This document shows positions 50,774 through 62,274 of a stretch of 64,000 nucleotides of DNA, in pieces. Positions within the stretch are counted from its first letter, which is position 1, and the number at the start of each line of letters is the position of its first letter. Under the pieces are notes generated by a model. The model was not told the origin of the DNA and did no database searches. It worked only from the letters and a program-made list of their open reading frames with translations. Origin of the DNA: Chrysophaeum taylorii (Eukaryota > Sar > Pelagophyceae > Pelagomonadales > Pelagomonadaceae); contig JAQMWT010000052.1 in NCBI GenBank assembly GCA_029834535.1, positions 1-64,000 on the forward strand, read 5' to 3'. The position numbers and the translations under genes are program-made.

Positions 50774-51646
50774 ATGTGGGTGGTGTTAATGTTTGTGGGT
50801 GTCGCTGGCTGGCAGCCGCATGCGCCGCGCGTGGGACTGGTGCCGCGGAAGGCCGCCGACGTGCCCGTGACGGAGTACATCGTAAACGAGTACGAGGAAG
50901 AAGAGGATGCTCGGGTGCTGCCTTTGCCGCCGTCGCTCGCGCTGGCGATCGCTCCGAACGCCCTGCTCGTCGGCGCGCTCGTCGGGTGGCAGGACGAGAT
51001 GGTGCAGAAGTTGGTCCTGGGGGCCCTCGCCTGCCGCGCTCTGACCCTCTGCGCGACAGCGCTCGCGCGCGGCATCGACGATTACGCGATCTTATCGTCC
51101 GGGCCTCGAGCGCTCGTCGCCGCGCTCACACCCCCACCCCCCAAGCCCCCTCTCCTCCTCGGCGCGCTTTCGACGGCCCCTCGTGGCACCTTTTTGCTCT
51201 CGACCATCGAGCTGACGGCTTCGAAAAACCGCGCGTCTATCGTCGCCGGATTGCTTAAGGATTACTACGAAAGCGTTTCGGACCAGTTCCCACCGGGAAG
51301 CCTCAGCATCGCCCAATCCAAGAGCCATTTCGTCGTCACCGCGCGATTCCCCGCCGACAAGCTCGACCTCTCCAAGGCGTTGCGCGACCACCAGTCCACC
51401 GACGCGTTCCAATCCATGACCGAGCTCGCGAGGCCCTACTTGGCGATGCCGATGGCCCTCTGCCTCGTGAACGAAGTCGACGGCCACCTCGGCAACATTC
51501 GCCATCCCTTCGGGCCCGGTGGCGAGGGCGGCCGCGACGACGCGATCTACTCTTCGCCCGCCAACCTCGACGGCTCCCAGGTTGGCTCCAGCCTCGGAGT
51601 TGAAGCTGCCCGCACGGTCGACCTTGACGTCGACCTCTCCACTTGA
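50774..51646 (+). CDS. Signal-peptide protein of unknown function
   Basis: A 290-residue protein. Residues 1-12 (MWVVLMFVGVAG) form a short hydrophobic leader followed by WQPHAP; an aromatic residue right after the cleavage site would fit plastid targeting with W in place of F, but this is speculative. Two hydrophobic segments lie at about 52-70 and 80-97. From 110 on there is a soluble domain (LLLGALSTAPRGTFLLSTIE, DYYESVSDQFPPGSLSIAQS, KSHFVVTARFPADKLDLSKA), and the tail is Gly/Asp-rich. I do not recognise it. Confidence 0.6.
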   Translation: MWVVLMFVGVAGWQPHAPRVGLVPRKAADVPVTEYIVNEYEEEEDARVLPLPPSLALAIAPNALLVGALVGWQDEMVQKLVLGALACRALTLCATALARGIDDYAILSSGPRALVAALTPPPPKPPLLLGALSTAPRGTFLLSTIELTASKNRASIVAGLLKDYYESVSDQFPPGSLSIAQSKSHFVVTARFPADKLDLSKALRDHQSTDAFQSMTELARPYLAMPMALCLVNEVDGHLGNIRHPFGPGGEGGRDDAIYSSPANLDGSQVGSSLGVEAARTVDLDVDLST

Positions 51647-52297
51647 ATTGTAGTAAGACCGATGATTTTTTTTTCGCCGCTTCGGCGAGTATCCTTCTCG
51701 AAACAAACGATCCATGTAGGGCCCTTGGGGCCGGCCGCTTGACTGCACATCTGCGAACGACGGCCTTTTTTTTATCCTTGTGGACCAAAGCCGCCGCCGC
51801 CGCCGCCGCCGCCGATAGTTGCGGCCGCGCACCCCCTCACTCCTCCTACGCAGCAAGGTCAGCGTCGCAAGGATGTCACGATGCCATCCTGCTTGCAAGG
51901 CATCCGTGGTGCTGCGTATTGGTATTAACATTTCAATTATAACCCGCAGGCCGCAAGCGCTCTAAATATTAGATATTATCCGGCCAGCGTGCTTAATTAT
52001 TGCCAGCCCAACCGCCGAAACAAACACGAGGGCACGAACCTAACTACCTAGCAAGAAGACGGCTTATAGAACACCTCCACCATCGTCATGTTTCATCTCT
52101 CCGCCTTCTTGGCGATGATTGGATCATACTCGATTTTTCGAGCGACCAGCGCACGGCCTCAAGAGTTTCGTCGTCGTTGTCCGCCCCAACATTTTGAATA
52201 GGTTGGTGTGTGACGCGGCTCGCTACTTACCCTTCGATAGGTGGGATATGGCTCGGCCCAGCTTGCGTCGATCGATAGACGACCACCTTCGCGATTA
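51647..52297. other. Intergenic before the LTR element
   Basis: Contains a GCC run at about 51788-51813 and AT-rich DNA. No gene seen. The sequence ends at the TG edge of the copy B LTR. Confidence 0.5.
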
Positions 52298-52495
52298 CTG
52301 CAGAGAAAAAAATCTGCTAACTCCTACCCTTATTCCGTCCGTTGAGAACGCGATCTCTTCCTTGCTCTTCTCCTTCCTTTCTACACAGTCAATTAGTCCT
52401 CTGATCTGTGCTCACGCTCATCATCGTATGGTCTAGCGCGCCCCGCAGGTACGTGGTAATTACATGTTACACTGATGTGTTGCTATGTATCGTCT
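52298..52495 (+). repeat. 5' LTR-like repeat of copy B
   Basis: Begins TGCAGAGAAA after a flanking AC and matches 62079-62257 and the right end of copy A. It contains AGTCAATTAGTCCTCTGATC and TACATGTTACACTGATGTG. Similarity between the two repeats of copy B stops after TGTATCGT. Confidence 0.75.
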
Positions 52496-53141
52496 GTCGT
52501 GTGCCGAGGCTAGGGGGACCACTGCCTGGGTTCCCTGAAACCTACCTTTGCCTCAGACTCACGCGGTGAGACGGGATGGTCTCTCAGTGATCTAACCACT
52601 GCCTAGCGGAATACTCTGCAGGTTATGGGCCCAGCGGGGTCCTGAGGGATCATGTGTTGCATGCACGTTTACCATTGGGTTTTGGATCGTTACCGCGCCG
52701 ATCTAGCCTCGCCATGCAACACAATTGTTTGTATACGCTATAACATGGGTTAGTACATGGCTACATCGCACACGTTAAGACTGCGTACCCCCTGTGTGCT
52801 TGTTTATAGTATCGTATTGTCGTGAAAGTGTCAGTGTGTGTGTAGTCTGTACAAGTCCTGTATTGGTTGCACGCGCGCTTGGAATATTTTGGGTATGTCC
52901 ACCTTTTGGATGCTCCACGATAGTACACAACATGCCGCTCTCTGAGCACCCCCTTACCAACTGCCTGTTCAGTGTATGCCCCTTTAACACTGGCAGGAAC
53001 CACAGTTTGCACAGTTGCCACATAGGCGCTTCCATTGTTTACCTGATGAGTGTACATAGACACCGCTAGACAGACCCCCTTAGAATGTCTAGCTGTGTCA
53101 ACTCTTTTATGACTGAACTATAAGTTCACGTCACCGGCTTC
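52496..53141 (+). other. Leader of copy B between LTR and gag
   Basis: Non-coding but conserved with copy A in several blocks (for example CTCTGCAGGTTATGGGCCCA and AGACAGACCCCCTTAGAATG). Conservation of an untranslated leader suggests packaging or promoter function. Confidence 0.6.
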
Positions 53142-55470
53142 ATGGCGGAACGAGCAGCAAGAGCCGCACCCAAGGCAGTCACTGATGCGGATATTTTGAA
53201 ATTAGAAGCTCCTGTTGTTGAGTACCTCAATGATGGGAACCGATTTCAAATCCAAAGCCGCAAGGTCTCACTTCAAGTGAGACATACTAGGCAATTACTG
53301 CGTTTACACCACGCAGGAGCCCTCTTCGAGTTCGACTCGTACGAGGCTTATACGAGGTCCTGCCCTGACTACGAAGTCAAGCGCAATAGGATTCTCGACC
53401 GGGTCTTCCGGGCCTGGCAACACGCCAGAGTGGAGGAATTCAACCTCCCAGATGTTGAAGATTTGCCTCCTGAATATCAGAGCTGGCACTTCACATCTGA
53501 GGCGTTCCCTAACTTACCTGACCTTGAAGTTGCACAGTTGGCCACTGTCTGCTATAATAATGAGGTCAAAGCCCTTCGCCTGAACGGGAGCTCGATCGCC
53601 AGCATCCTCGTGAACTTGCCTTTGAAGCAAGAATTAACGCTCCAGTGTCCACCTTTGCCCTTTCACATGCCGATTGGCAAACATACCAATCTACCTATGC
53701 CACCTTTTTATATACCTTCTTTAACCACGAAAGTGTGGGTAAACCCGCTCTTGCGGCCTGGCCAGCCATTACCGAGGTATACAATCGGCATTACCACCCT
53801 AATAAAACTCGAGCTATCATGCTCATTGCCTTTAACCTCTACGAAACAGTCTCTAGTAATGACGTTTCGTATCTAAAACAGTAACTACACGCTGTTGTGT
53901 ATAATTGGTGTGTACATGTTGTTCATTAAATGTGTGCATTTTTTCAAGCACCTCCTGTTTCAAATCAACTGTTGGACACCCACGTTTTCAAACTTGACCT
54001 CACGCGGAACTCTTTCCCACATATGTTTCCGACCGAAATGTCGTTGAACTATGGGCCAGAACGTTTTACTGAGTCTGGACCCAGTGCTATTCTTCCTACT
54101 GATGCCAATGGCCGGCGTTCCTTATGCACAGGCCCGTGATTCCGGACTGGCTCCTGTCGGTCCGGCCTGGCTCCCAACCTCGGGAGAGGTCTGAAGTTAG
54201 TTAGTTATACTGCCGAGTCGGTAAACTTTACTGAAGCTACCCTTGCCCAGCTTTCTCAGGAGCAGCTAAAATGAACTATCCTCTGACAACACAAGCAACA
54301 ATCGCTACGATAGAGGATGGGTCGACTGGTGCCTCATCTACGAGACACGCACTTCCACTAGAGCACAACCCGAAACTAACAGGCAATGTCATCTTTCTGA
54401 CTCTTCAGCTATTCTTGAGTACGCACTGGACCTCTACAACTCAGTGTCCAATACTACAAGCGATAAAAGACGTCTTGAACCGCCAGTCTCTTGGATCCCT
54501 TACGTAGAAGGATTGTCCACACATCAAAAACCCAAATTACTGCTAACCCAACTGCTGGACTCTACAGACACTGAACTGGCGCACACAGCACATGTATTTG
54601 CGTCACTTACCAATTCAGCCAATGGACAACAGTCGAAACCCGCGTTTAACGCACGACGCCTACGTAACTCAAAAGACGCTAGCCAGCCCTTCTCTTCCAA
54701 TGATCTTAGCTACTACCGGTCTGGTGACTCCTATGTCACCAGAGCTCGCAGTCCTGATCAATCTAACGATCGACCTGTGTATGCTCGCACCTTTGACAGA
54801 CCTTCTCGATCGGATATGAAATTGTTAGATCGCACTAAGCATACTATGCATGCTCTCAAAGATCAATTCCGCGAACTTTCCAAATATGCCAACCAAAGGG
54901 CCACTACGTCTCAGCTGCAAGATAAGATTACATAGCTATTTGAAACGCTGTTGCAATCTGCCGATATTATTGCCACTACGTCTAACCCAGACGATAATAC
55001 AGACTTGCTCCGCTTAAATGATCAACTTTCCTATGCCGAAGATATCGTTCGGAATGTTGATATACATCTGCTTTCGACCGCAACGTCGTTAAACTATGGG
55101 GGAGACCAACCTACTGTGTCTGCACCCAACTCCTCTACCCCATCGAACACAAGTGGCATCAGCTCTTCACCGTCCACTGCTAACGCGGAATCAGTCAATT
55201 TTACTGCTGAATTGTCACCTGAGCAGCTGACTGAGCTCTCGTCACATGCCACTGCAGCTATGTGCCGTAAGAGCTCCGATCAAGCAGCGACCAATACCAC
55301 ATTATCGAGTAACCCACAAAACCTCTCACCATTCGATCTTAACAACGATCTCGGCAAGGACAACGGCGAACCTACCGCGCCTGTCGTCCCCATTACCTTT
55401 TTTACAAGTTGTGGTCACCTCAAAACTACTTCCTCAAACCAGTGCAGGGTCGACACTTGTTTATCCTAAG
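53142..55470 (+). pseudogene. gag-like protein of copy B (broken)
   Basis: Starts MAERAARAAPKAVTDADILK and runs in one frame to about 53560 (QVRHTRQLLRLHHAGALFEF, PPEYQSWHFTSEAFPNLPDL), then shifts frame. At about 54031-54270 an extra segment interrupts it: a second copy of the TEMSLNY linker plus a SINE-like piece. After that the homology to copy A resumes (DNTSNNRYDRGWVDW, FNARRLRNSKDASQPFSSND) through to STATSLNY (55076-55097) and a Ser/Thr/Pro-rich linker. No zinc knuckle. Confidence 0.65.
54133..54208 (+). repeat. SINE-like retroposon, 5'-truncated copy
   Basis: About 76 bp ending GGTCTGAAGTTAGTTAGTTA, the shared 3' end of the (TTAG)n-tailed family. It is inserted within the duplicated linker of gag in copy B. 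Confidence 0.7.
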
Positions 55471-55549
55471 TGCCCCCGAGCGGAACAAGGCTCAGCTAAC
55501 TGTCACTCTCAATGACTGTGAACAACCAAACATGTCGCACCTCACTAGC

Positions 55550-55815
55550 TTACTTGATAAAGACGTGCACGTGCCCATTCACTACGTAGACCACGACCTC
55601 CCGGCACTACCGTGTCTACCCTACACACTTGCACGCGACAGGAACCTTGAGCTACGTTCACTATCCTTTCCGCTGAAGAGGTACAACGAAAACCGGGACC
55701 TTTGTCACTATTACAATTACTTGGCCACCAAGCTCAAAACTCGACGGTGGCTGCGCACTCTACTTCTCAACCTTCGGAAGCAGAATGAATATGTTGTGAA
55801 CAATACTCCACCAAT
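55550..55815 (+). pseudogene. Conserved block before the methyltransferase, copy B
   Basis: DKDVHVPIHYVDHDLPALPC, then LELRSLSFPLKRYNENRD and LLLNLRKQNEYV, aligned over some 85 residues with copy A. It is better conserved than the rest of the element. Unknown; by position it may be an N-terminal domain of the methyltransferase. Confidence 0.55.
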
Positions 55816-55869
55816 ACTCCACTTCTCGCGTGACTGCGCACTCGCCCAGCATTCTTATCGACTACCAAC

Positions 55870-57445
55870 AATGGTTCTCGCAAACCACCGGTCATGCTAT
55901 TATGTTCTGGATTGTCAACTAGCTAACTAACTAACTAACTTCAGACCTCTCCCGAGCATGGGAGCCAGGCCGGACCGGCAGGAGCCGGTGCGGAATCACA
56001 GAGGAAAATCACGCAGTTGGGGCCGAGGCGAGGGACGAGGACGGACTTGTTGATGGTGGACCGTCACTGCGCTTTTCTGTCACAAGCCTCACATGACTTG
56101 GGCTTAAACATCGATGTTGTGATTGCTGTTGAGTCCGACGAAGCTCTTGTGCGCATGTGACGATTCCCAAATGCTATTACCTTTCAATCTCTTCCTTCTT
56201 TCCTCAATCATCTCCATACCATTTCTGAAGAAGAAACACGGATCCTAAGTTGTGACATCGTTGAGCTTACACCCTATATTATCAGCAAATCATCTGCATG
56301 CTACCATCCTTCGTGTCTATGTCCTTCCTTTTGACTTACGGCCACTGCTGCGACCGAAGCCTCGTTAAACTACCCGCCAACGGCACCTACTGCCTCGGCA
56401 CAAGTTACAACTCCGTGCAGCAATCGCTATCTGCTCAAGAACACCAAAAAACATCAGGCTTGGTCAGTTTGCTCGACGACTCCATCTTTGACAGTATGTT
56501 TTCTGTCATCAAACTACGGAAACCTAGTCCTACTTGCGGAGATGACACCCCCTCACAAGTGTATCCTCAGGGATCACATCTCCGTGGCTAACCTCATTCA
56601 CGCCACACTGGACTACACCGCTGACGTAGTCGACCGCTTCCCTACCTATCTGTGCGGCGATTACCAATCTCGGGAACGATGGATCTGCATTGCTCGCAGG
56701 TACAACACTGGACCCGCGGACATCCTGTCCTGGCCGAACCAGTACCCGAAGCGTTCCTTGGACATAGCAGACGACATTAATTCGGTGCCTAAAACCCTCT
56801 GGCTCTCCAAGACTCTATCTCAAGGCTGGGTTCGCACTTACCCAGATCCACCACTGGTTCAATCTCCCAAGACGTTTCCTTTGTACTCTCGCACTGATTC
56901 CGTTCGGTTAAGCTTCTAAGAGCCTGAGAAGAACCTACTCTTTCTCAGGCTTCATTCACAGCAGGCTTTCGAACAACATACCACAAAACGCACTCGGAGT
57001 TTTCCTATCATCACCTTGGTTTCAAGAGATCCTCTAACCAACCACTACCTGGATCTTCAAATCCTATCCGCCTCAAGGCATTCGTCACTCTATACAATTT
57101 TGTTCACCAGAATCACGCCGAACAACCCTAGGTTATTTCTTAAAACTTCCTCATCTACCTTCAAGATCCACACCCTTACCCGTGGACACCACTCTGACGG
57201 CAACTTACTAGTTGAGAACAAAGCGAGCGAATATCAGGCTTCCATTGACGCATATGGATCTACTTACACCCTAACCGCCAGCAATAACCCAGCCGATAAG
57301 ACGCTCTATCTCGACTCGTTTCAGGGATATTTATGGCTAGTGCAAGCCTACCACCCCCCTGTCAACACAGCCCACGGTACGCTTCCTGCCATCCGCAATC
57401 TGCTCCATCAGTGCGCCCTTGTCATGCCCAACTGTGTTGTTTATA
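55870..57445 (+). pseudogene. Cytosine-C5 DNA methyltransferase (decayed)
   Basis: Recognisable family motifs in the right order: motif I VMLLCSGLS (55891-55917), motif II GLNIDVVIAVESDEALVRM (56101-56157), DIVELTP near 56262 at the place of motif IV, DDSIFDSMFSVIKLRKP near 56475, motif VIII DYQSRERWICIARR (56659-56700), motif IX YTLTASNNPADKTLYLD (57262-57312) and motif X IRNLLHQCALVMPNC (about 57390-57435). The catalytic Pro-Cys is not intact. A SINE-like insertion (55920-56072), a stop after motif II and frameshifts inactivate it. The 'LGLDID...ESDEAL' wording is closest in style to DNMT3-type enzymes, but assignment to a subfamily needs alignment. C5 methyltransferases methylate cytosine in DNA with SAM. 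Confidence 0.72.
55920..56072 (-). repeat. SINE-like retroposon inside the methyltransferase
   Basis: 153 bp in minus orientation with its (TTAG)n tail at the left end (GCTAACTAACTAACTAACTTC). Copy A has uninterrupted sequence at the same place, so this is an insertion between motifs I and II. Confidence 0.8.
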
Positions 57446-59200
57446 ACCAACCCTCCGATCGACTATTACCAAGTCAGAGACTTTGCCTTGGAAGATTACC
57501 ATCTCCTTCATGCCCGATATATTGGCTACTTACGCGGCAGTGACCGCAAGCTTGGATCCTAAATCCATTCCATGCTAGCTTCACTGCCTACCATACGGGG
57601 ATATGCAAGTATGATCTTGCTGGACCCGCTCAATAACAAACTCCGTTACCCTACTCGCTCTTATCAGAGCCAACACTCATACCCGTTCCCAGGCAACCTT
57701 CTTACTTGCACTGAGGAAAGACTTATGCTGCGACCTTCTCAGCTATGCGTTGCCTGCAGGCACTTACCATACTCTGTACATACACATCCACCGTATAGTT
57801 GTTGATATGAAGTCACTTGTGTTGGACCCCTCCTTTCAACACGGTATTGCCACTTTGAAGAAGACCCATGTGTCTACCTTCCTAACTCGTGAACTATCTC
57901 TTTCCAGTCACAGTTTAGACACTATCTCTCGGGCAGCTGCATTCATGACTTACATCACCAACCGCAGCTGGACCGAAATGTCGTTAAACTACCATTCTTC
58001 AGGAAATCCACTTGAAGAAGCACTCTCTACAAGCATAACTACTGCGGATGGTGACTCCAACGACGACGCTGACGCTCCCTTCTTAGATGCCCCCACGGAG
58101 CTCAAATTCAACGTTCGTAGGAAGCGACATATCCCTGTCAAGGCAAATCCTCGTAAATCGCTCGCCCATGGCATAGTTGAATACCAAAATGCCAAACAAA
58201 GAGCTAGCCGCTTCCACAACATACACCACTGCCCTGACGTCATTGCTCTCCCTGGTTTCTCAGCATCCGATATTCCCTACAGAGATACGTGCATAGATGC
58301 ATTTGCCACAACAACAAACGTCACCGTAACGACCAAGAGAACGAGACCAAGCCCAACTTTGAACAGACCCACCGGCTAGGTGAAGTCTGGGCTTGCGATG
58401 GTGGCTACGTCACTGTTCCTTCCGAATGAAGCGGCTTCACCCACGTTATTGCCTTCAAAGAACTGCTATCAAAGTTCCTACTAGCCTATTCTACGCACAC
58501 TACCAACGCGACCGAATTCACGCAAGCTAGATTACTTACATGCCTTTTGCAAGACACAACTCAATGTGCATCTACGCACAGTATACTCCGACGCGTTCCG
58601 GCCGTACTTCAACCAATATATCATTACTCCCTATCGGGTAGATAAAGACATCAACCATTGTTGCTCTCCCGCCTTCTCTTCACCAAGTTTTAACTACGAA
58701 GTCGAACAAAGTATAGGTTATATTGTTTCTGCCTCTTCAACTCGCCTCCGTAACCTTCTCAATGCTCATTATCGTGGTGTCAGGATCGTGGAACCTGCAA
58801 TCCACTTTCCGCGGGCTGCAGCCCTCACCATTCATCATAAAACATTCTCCCCAATGCCTCGTCCGAACACATTCACCATGCCATCATCAGTCCACAACAT
58901 TTTTTTTTATATAATCAGCTAACAACACCTCAACATGATCAGCTCAAAATCTTTGGCAGTGAGTGCTTCCTCCTACTTGAGCCTCACGAGCACCACAAAC
59001 ACGAACCGTCTCGCCGGCGCTATCTATACCTGTGCTGCGCTCACTCCCAAAACCCGCTTCTCTCACCTCACGTTGACCATCAAGCTGATGTTGTCCTTAA
59101 TCCCGAAAATAGCCAGCTCCGTGTTTCCTCCAAGCTGACCTTCACCTATATGATCCAACGCTCCACCCTGGATCCTGAACATACTCTTCCACCTGATGCT
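57446..59200 (+). pseudogene. Copia-type pre-integrase and integrase, copy B
   Basis: After the methyltransferase come short frames of unknown role (LEDYHLLHARYIGYL near 57500; FQHGIATLKKTHVSTFLTRE near 57840). The integrase region follows: HHCPDVIALPGFSASDIPYR, then GEVWACDGGYV (first catalytic Asp) and SGFTHVIAFKELLSKFLLAY, with TNATEF at about 58510. Further on KIFGSECFLLLEPHEHHKHE and SRRRYLYL match the copia integrase C-terminal stretch. Frames are broken repeatedly. The aspartic protease was not found. Confidence 0.55.
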
Positions 59201-59659
59201 CCGCCTGTGTCCTTCGACGTTAGCCCTCATCGAGACGAGGACCCCGATGATGCGTTGCAGAGGGGGGTTCATACTCAGAGGGGACACTCACCTGCCCCTG
59301 CTCCGTCTGCTTCTCCAGCTCCGTCGCAGACTCCGCCTCCATTCTCTTTTTCCCCCACAGCAGCTTGACGACCCGCTGACGACAATACTCCTGCTGACGC
59401 TCCTATTACGCCACCGCCCTCAAGACAACCTTCAACTTGTCTCGGGTACTAAGCGCCCCGACCGGCGCAAAGCCTCCTCCAAGACTTCTGTCAATCTGAA
59501 TTTACCGCCGGCGACCGAAAGTGTCGTTAAACTACCTGCCAGCAGCATCCACTGCCCTGGCACCAGCTACTGCTTCTCCCTCAGACCTTGAAATCTTATC
59601 ACCCCATGTGACTCGGCTTGCACAGCAGGTTAAGACGCTCCATATGTCACGTGACCTTC

Positions 59660-60142
59660 TCACCTGACGCCTTTTATTCCTTGACTACTATCGTCTCGTA
59701 ATCTACCCTCGAAGCTGAGTTCAGTACACTACGTATTTGTGTTGACGAAGCAGTCTGGCTCCGCAAACTCCTCTTCGAGCTCTCGTTTTTGGTTAATCCA
59801 ACATTCTACATTATCACGCAAGCTGATCCTCCCTCCGATTTTTATGCAGACAACAATCCTATTGCCGAGAACATGCGCTTCATCAGAAGCCTATCTCTCT
59901 TGTCTGACAACGCTGCTGCCGTGCACAACCCCTATAATCCCAACGGCTCGTCGTGCAGCAAAGCCCTTTCTACACGATGGTTCAAAACTCGCGTGTGTGT
60001 CGCATTACAGAATATTCGCGCCCATCATGTCCCTGGCAAGTTAAATGTAGCTTATGGTTTTACAACGCCACTTTCAGCCGACTTTGCTACGTTTCGCTCT
60101 CTTCTAGGTATGCCGCGTGTTACTGACTTAGTCCAATACTAG
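59660..60142 (+). pseudogene. Copia-type RNase H, copy B
   Basis: STLEAEFSTLRICVDEAVWL, then RKLLFELSF is the conserved start of copia RNase H (S-T-A-E-A-E-Y...EAIWLRRLL). It continues DFYADNNPIAENM and SLLSDNAAAVHN, the latter like the catalytic D-N-x-x-A strand, and finally HHVPGKLNVAYGFTTPLSAD (compare V-P-T-x-x-x-x-A-D). The frame is largely open from 59789 to 60142. RNase H degrades RNA during reverse transcription; reverse transcriptase itself is missing upstream. Confidence 0.65.
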
Positions 60143-62078
60143 ACTTAACCCCTAACTCTGGTGACCGCAATGTCGCTAAACTAGTCCTTCTGTTTATCAC
60201 CAATACCTCTTTCTTTCCCTGATAAGATCACTGATTCTCCTTCAGTCAGCATGGTGAACAGTACTACTCTCGCAGACACTCCACGTACTCAGCAACACTG
60301 GATCTGCTATCTAAATTTCCAATCTAACTTTCCGATCTCAAGCTCGCAGTTTGACATTTGGACTTTACCAACCAACCCAGCAACATACGATCCATATCCC
60401 TGTACACTCCCCTTTTGCATGTCTTCATCATCATCGGATAAAGATTACAGTATCATGTGAGTATTTCATCTTGATCCTAACACCATGACCAATAGCTTAC
60501 TACCGTGGCTACATTACCAACACCCAGTTGTCATGGTCACATGCAGTTTAATCTCCATTTGTACCCGTGCATCGCGTGCATGTAGACTCCTCTGATCACT
60601 ACACTTTACGGACTCACTGAACTCTCGTTGCTCTTCGAGTTGACAAAATACGCATGCCACGCTTTGACTTAGCTGCCTTCGCGCTCTCATTTCAACGTTT
60701 AACATCATGAACGAGTATTGCGGGTGACCTACCTACCTTCATCTGCGTGAGTCAGCATCTTGCAAAGCTACGGTTCGTCTTGTTCAGTGCACACTACTTA
60801 TGTATTATGTACACCATTATCGATCATGATCTACCTAACATACGACCATCCGAATACCACTGTTCGCCCTGTATAACTAACTATATGCATTGGCGGCTTC
60901 TTAGTACTTCTGATGCTTTGACATCTGATGACGCTATCACCAAACATCACAACAACAATTAATTCACTCGGCGCCCACTGCACACTATCAATCTTAAAGA
61001 GTCCACTTCACATTGGGTATCCTTACCGCCCAACATTACTTCCTAATGGCTAAATGCTCAGTGCTGGATAACGTATGGCTTACGGACACCACCCCAGTGG
61101 TACCGTATCGTCCACACTCATGGTCTACTATGTGCATGAGATGAACACCTTACTGTTTCACGATTACACCTCAGCTCGCTATACATTACCGACAATATCC
61201 GACTATGTGTCAGATCACGCTTCTTTGTTTCCTTCATGGTCTCAGATAGGATTCTTACAACACCCTCCTTGAGTCCAGGGTACATCGACATACTCATACT
61301 GGTCTTCAGTCTTCATTCTCTTTATCATCACGCCATATGTCTTCCTGGGCTTATCCTCTACCCATATAACGTCCAGGTTAGCAAGCTGCTGATGATTCTA
61401 CGACTGAACATGATATGCAATGTGTTTCTTCATGTGACCTCTGTAGTTTCACTTCTTTTTTGCTGTTCACTAACAGTTCACAAGTTTTTTTTTGTTTGGC
61501 GGCTCTCACTATGAGGACTACAACCTCTACCTTACTTACAAGTTTCATCTCTTTGACGTTGCATTATAATAAAACAACGACGCTGCATGGAACATGATGC
61601 TGATACTCAGGTTGAAGTCTTCCATCCTCGTCCTTAAACATCATCGACTTATGTCACAACACAACTCTGCCCGGAGCGTTAACCGCTACCCAACTCACAC
61701 GCTTAACGTGTTGATGTCTCTGCTCTCTGCTATATGTGAGATATAATGCTTCCGCGAAGAGCATCAATCATCCTTCTGAACCTGAAGATGATGACATTCC
61801 CGCCATATGTGAAGTGCAAAGGGGAACAAGCAATCTCCTCACCGTTATCATTAACTTCTGCCTCACACTCACATTCACTTCCATCTTTCAAAGTCTCCCG
61901 TGATAAAGGCATTCAGAGTGTTATCACCAAGTCCAAGCCGTGACACCTGTCTGCTGATGAACCTGTTGTGCCACTTAATATGACCTCGGAAGTGCACTTC
62001 TTGTTTATCCTGATCTCGTCCTCCATCACATGTCTCAAGAGATGTCATGTTCCTCAACCACAAGACATCTCGATTTGG
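60143..62078 (+). other. 3' region of copy B, non-coding
   Basis: About 1.9 kb of AT-rich, stop-filled sequence between RNase H and the right LTR. The sixth copy of the TEMSLNY-coding sequence is at 60163-60184, right after the RNase H stop. Short frames (for example 60251-60460, 60747-60962) show no domain. Confidence 0.5.
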
Positions 62079-62257
62079 TGCAGAGAAATCTGCTAACTCC
62101 GACCCTTATTGAGAACACGATCTCTTCCTTACCCTTTTCCGTCCTTTCTACACAGTCAATTAGTCCTCTGATCTGTGCTCGCGCTCATCATCATGGTCTA
62201 GCGCGTCCCGTAGGTACGTAGTAATTACATGTTACACTGATGTGTTGCTGTGTATCG
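62079..62257 (+). repeat. 3' LTR-like repeat of copy B
   Basis: Begins TGCAGAGAAATCTGCTAAC and matches 52298-52495 with several indels. It stops at TGTATCGT against the Helitron-like terminus, which may have truncated it. Confidence 0.75.
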
Positions 62258-62274
62258 TGCGGTAGCCCGGACCA

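Larger units (their letters stand above)
52298..62257 (+). mobile_element. LTR retroelement with methyltransferase gene, copy B
   Basis: A 10-kb element bounded by direct repeats (52298-52495 and 62079-62257). Order on the plus strand: LTR, leader, gag, conserved block, cytosine-C5 methyltransferase, pre-integrase/integrase, RNase H, long 3' region, LTR. Integrase-before-RNase H order and the integrase and RNase H wording place it in the Ty1/copia superfamily. No reverse transcriptase is visible; it appears deleted between integrase and RNase H. All frames are broken many times and the two LTR-like ends differ by several indels, so insertion is old. Two SINE-like copies have inserted in it. 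Confidence 0.8.

Noticed and set aside
54031-60184. GTTAAAC core in the repeated motif as an integron attC-like site
   Set aside because: GTTAAAC fits GTTRRRY and a small hairpin precedes it, but there is no paired RYYYAAC core, no cassette structure and no tyrosine recombinase; coincidence is more likely.
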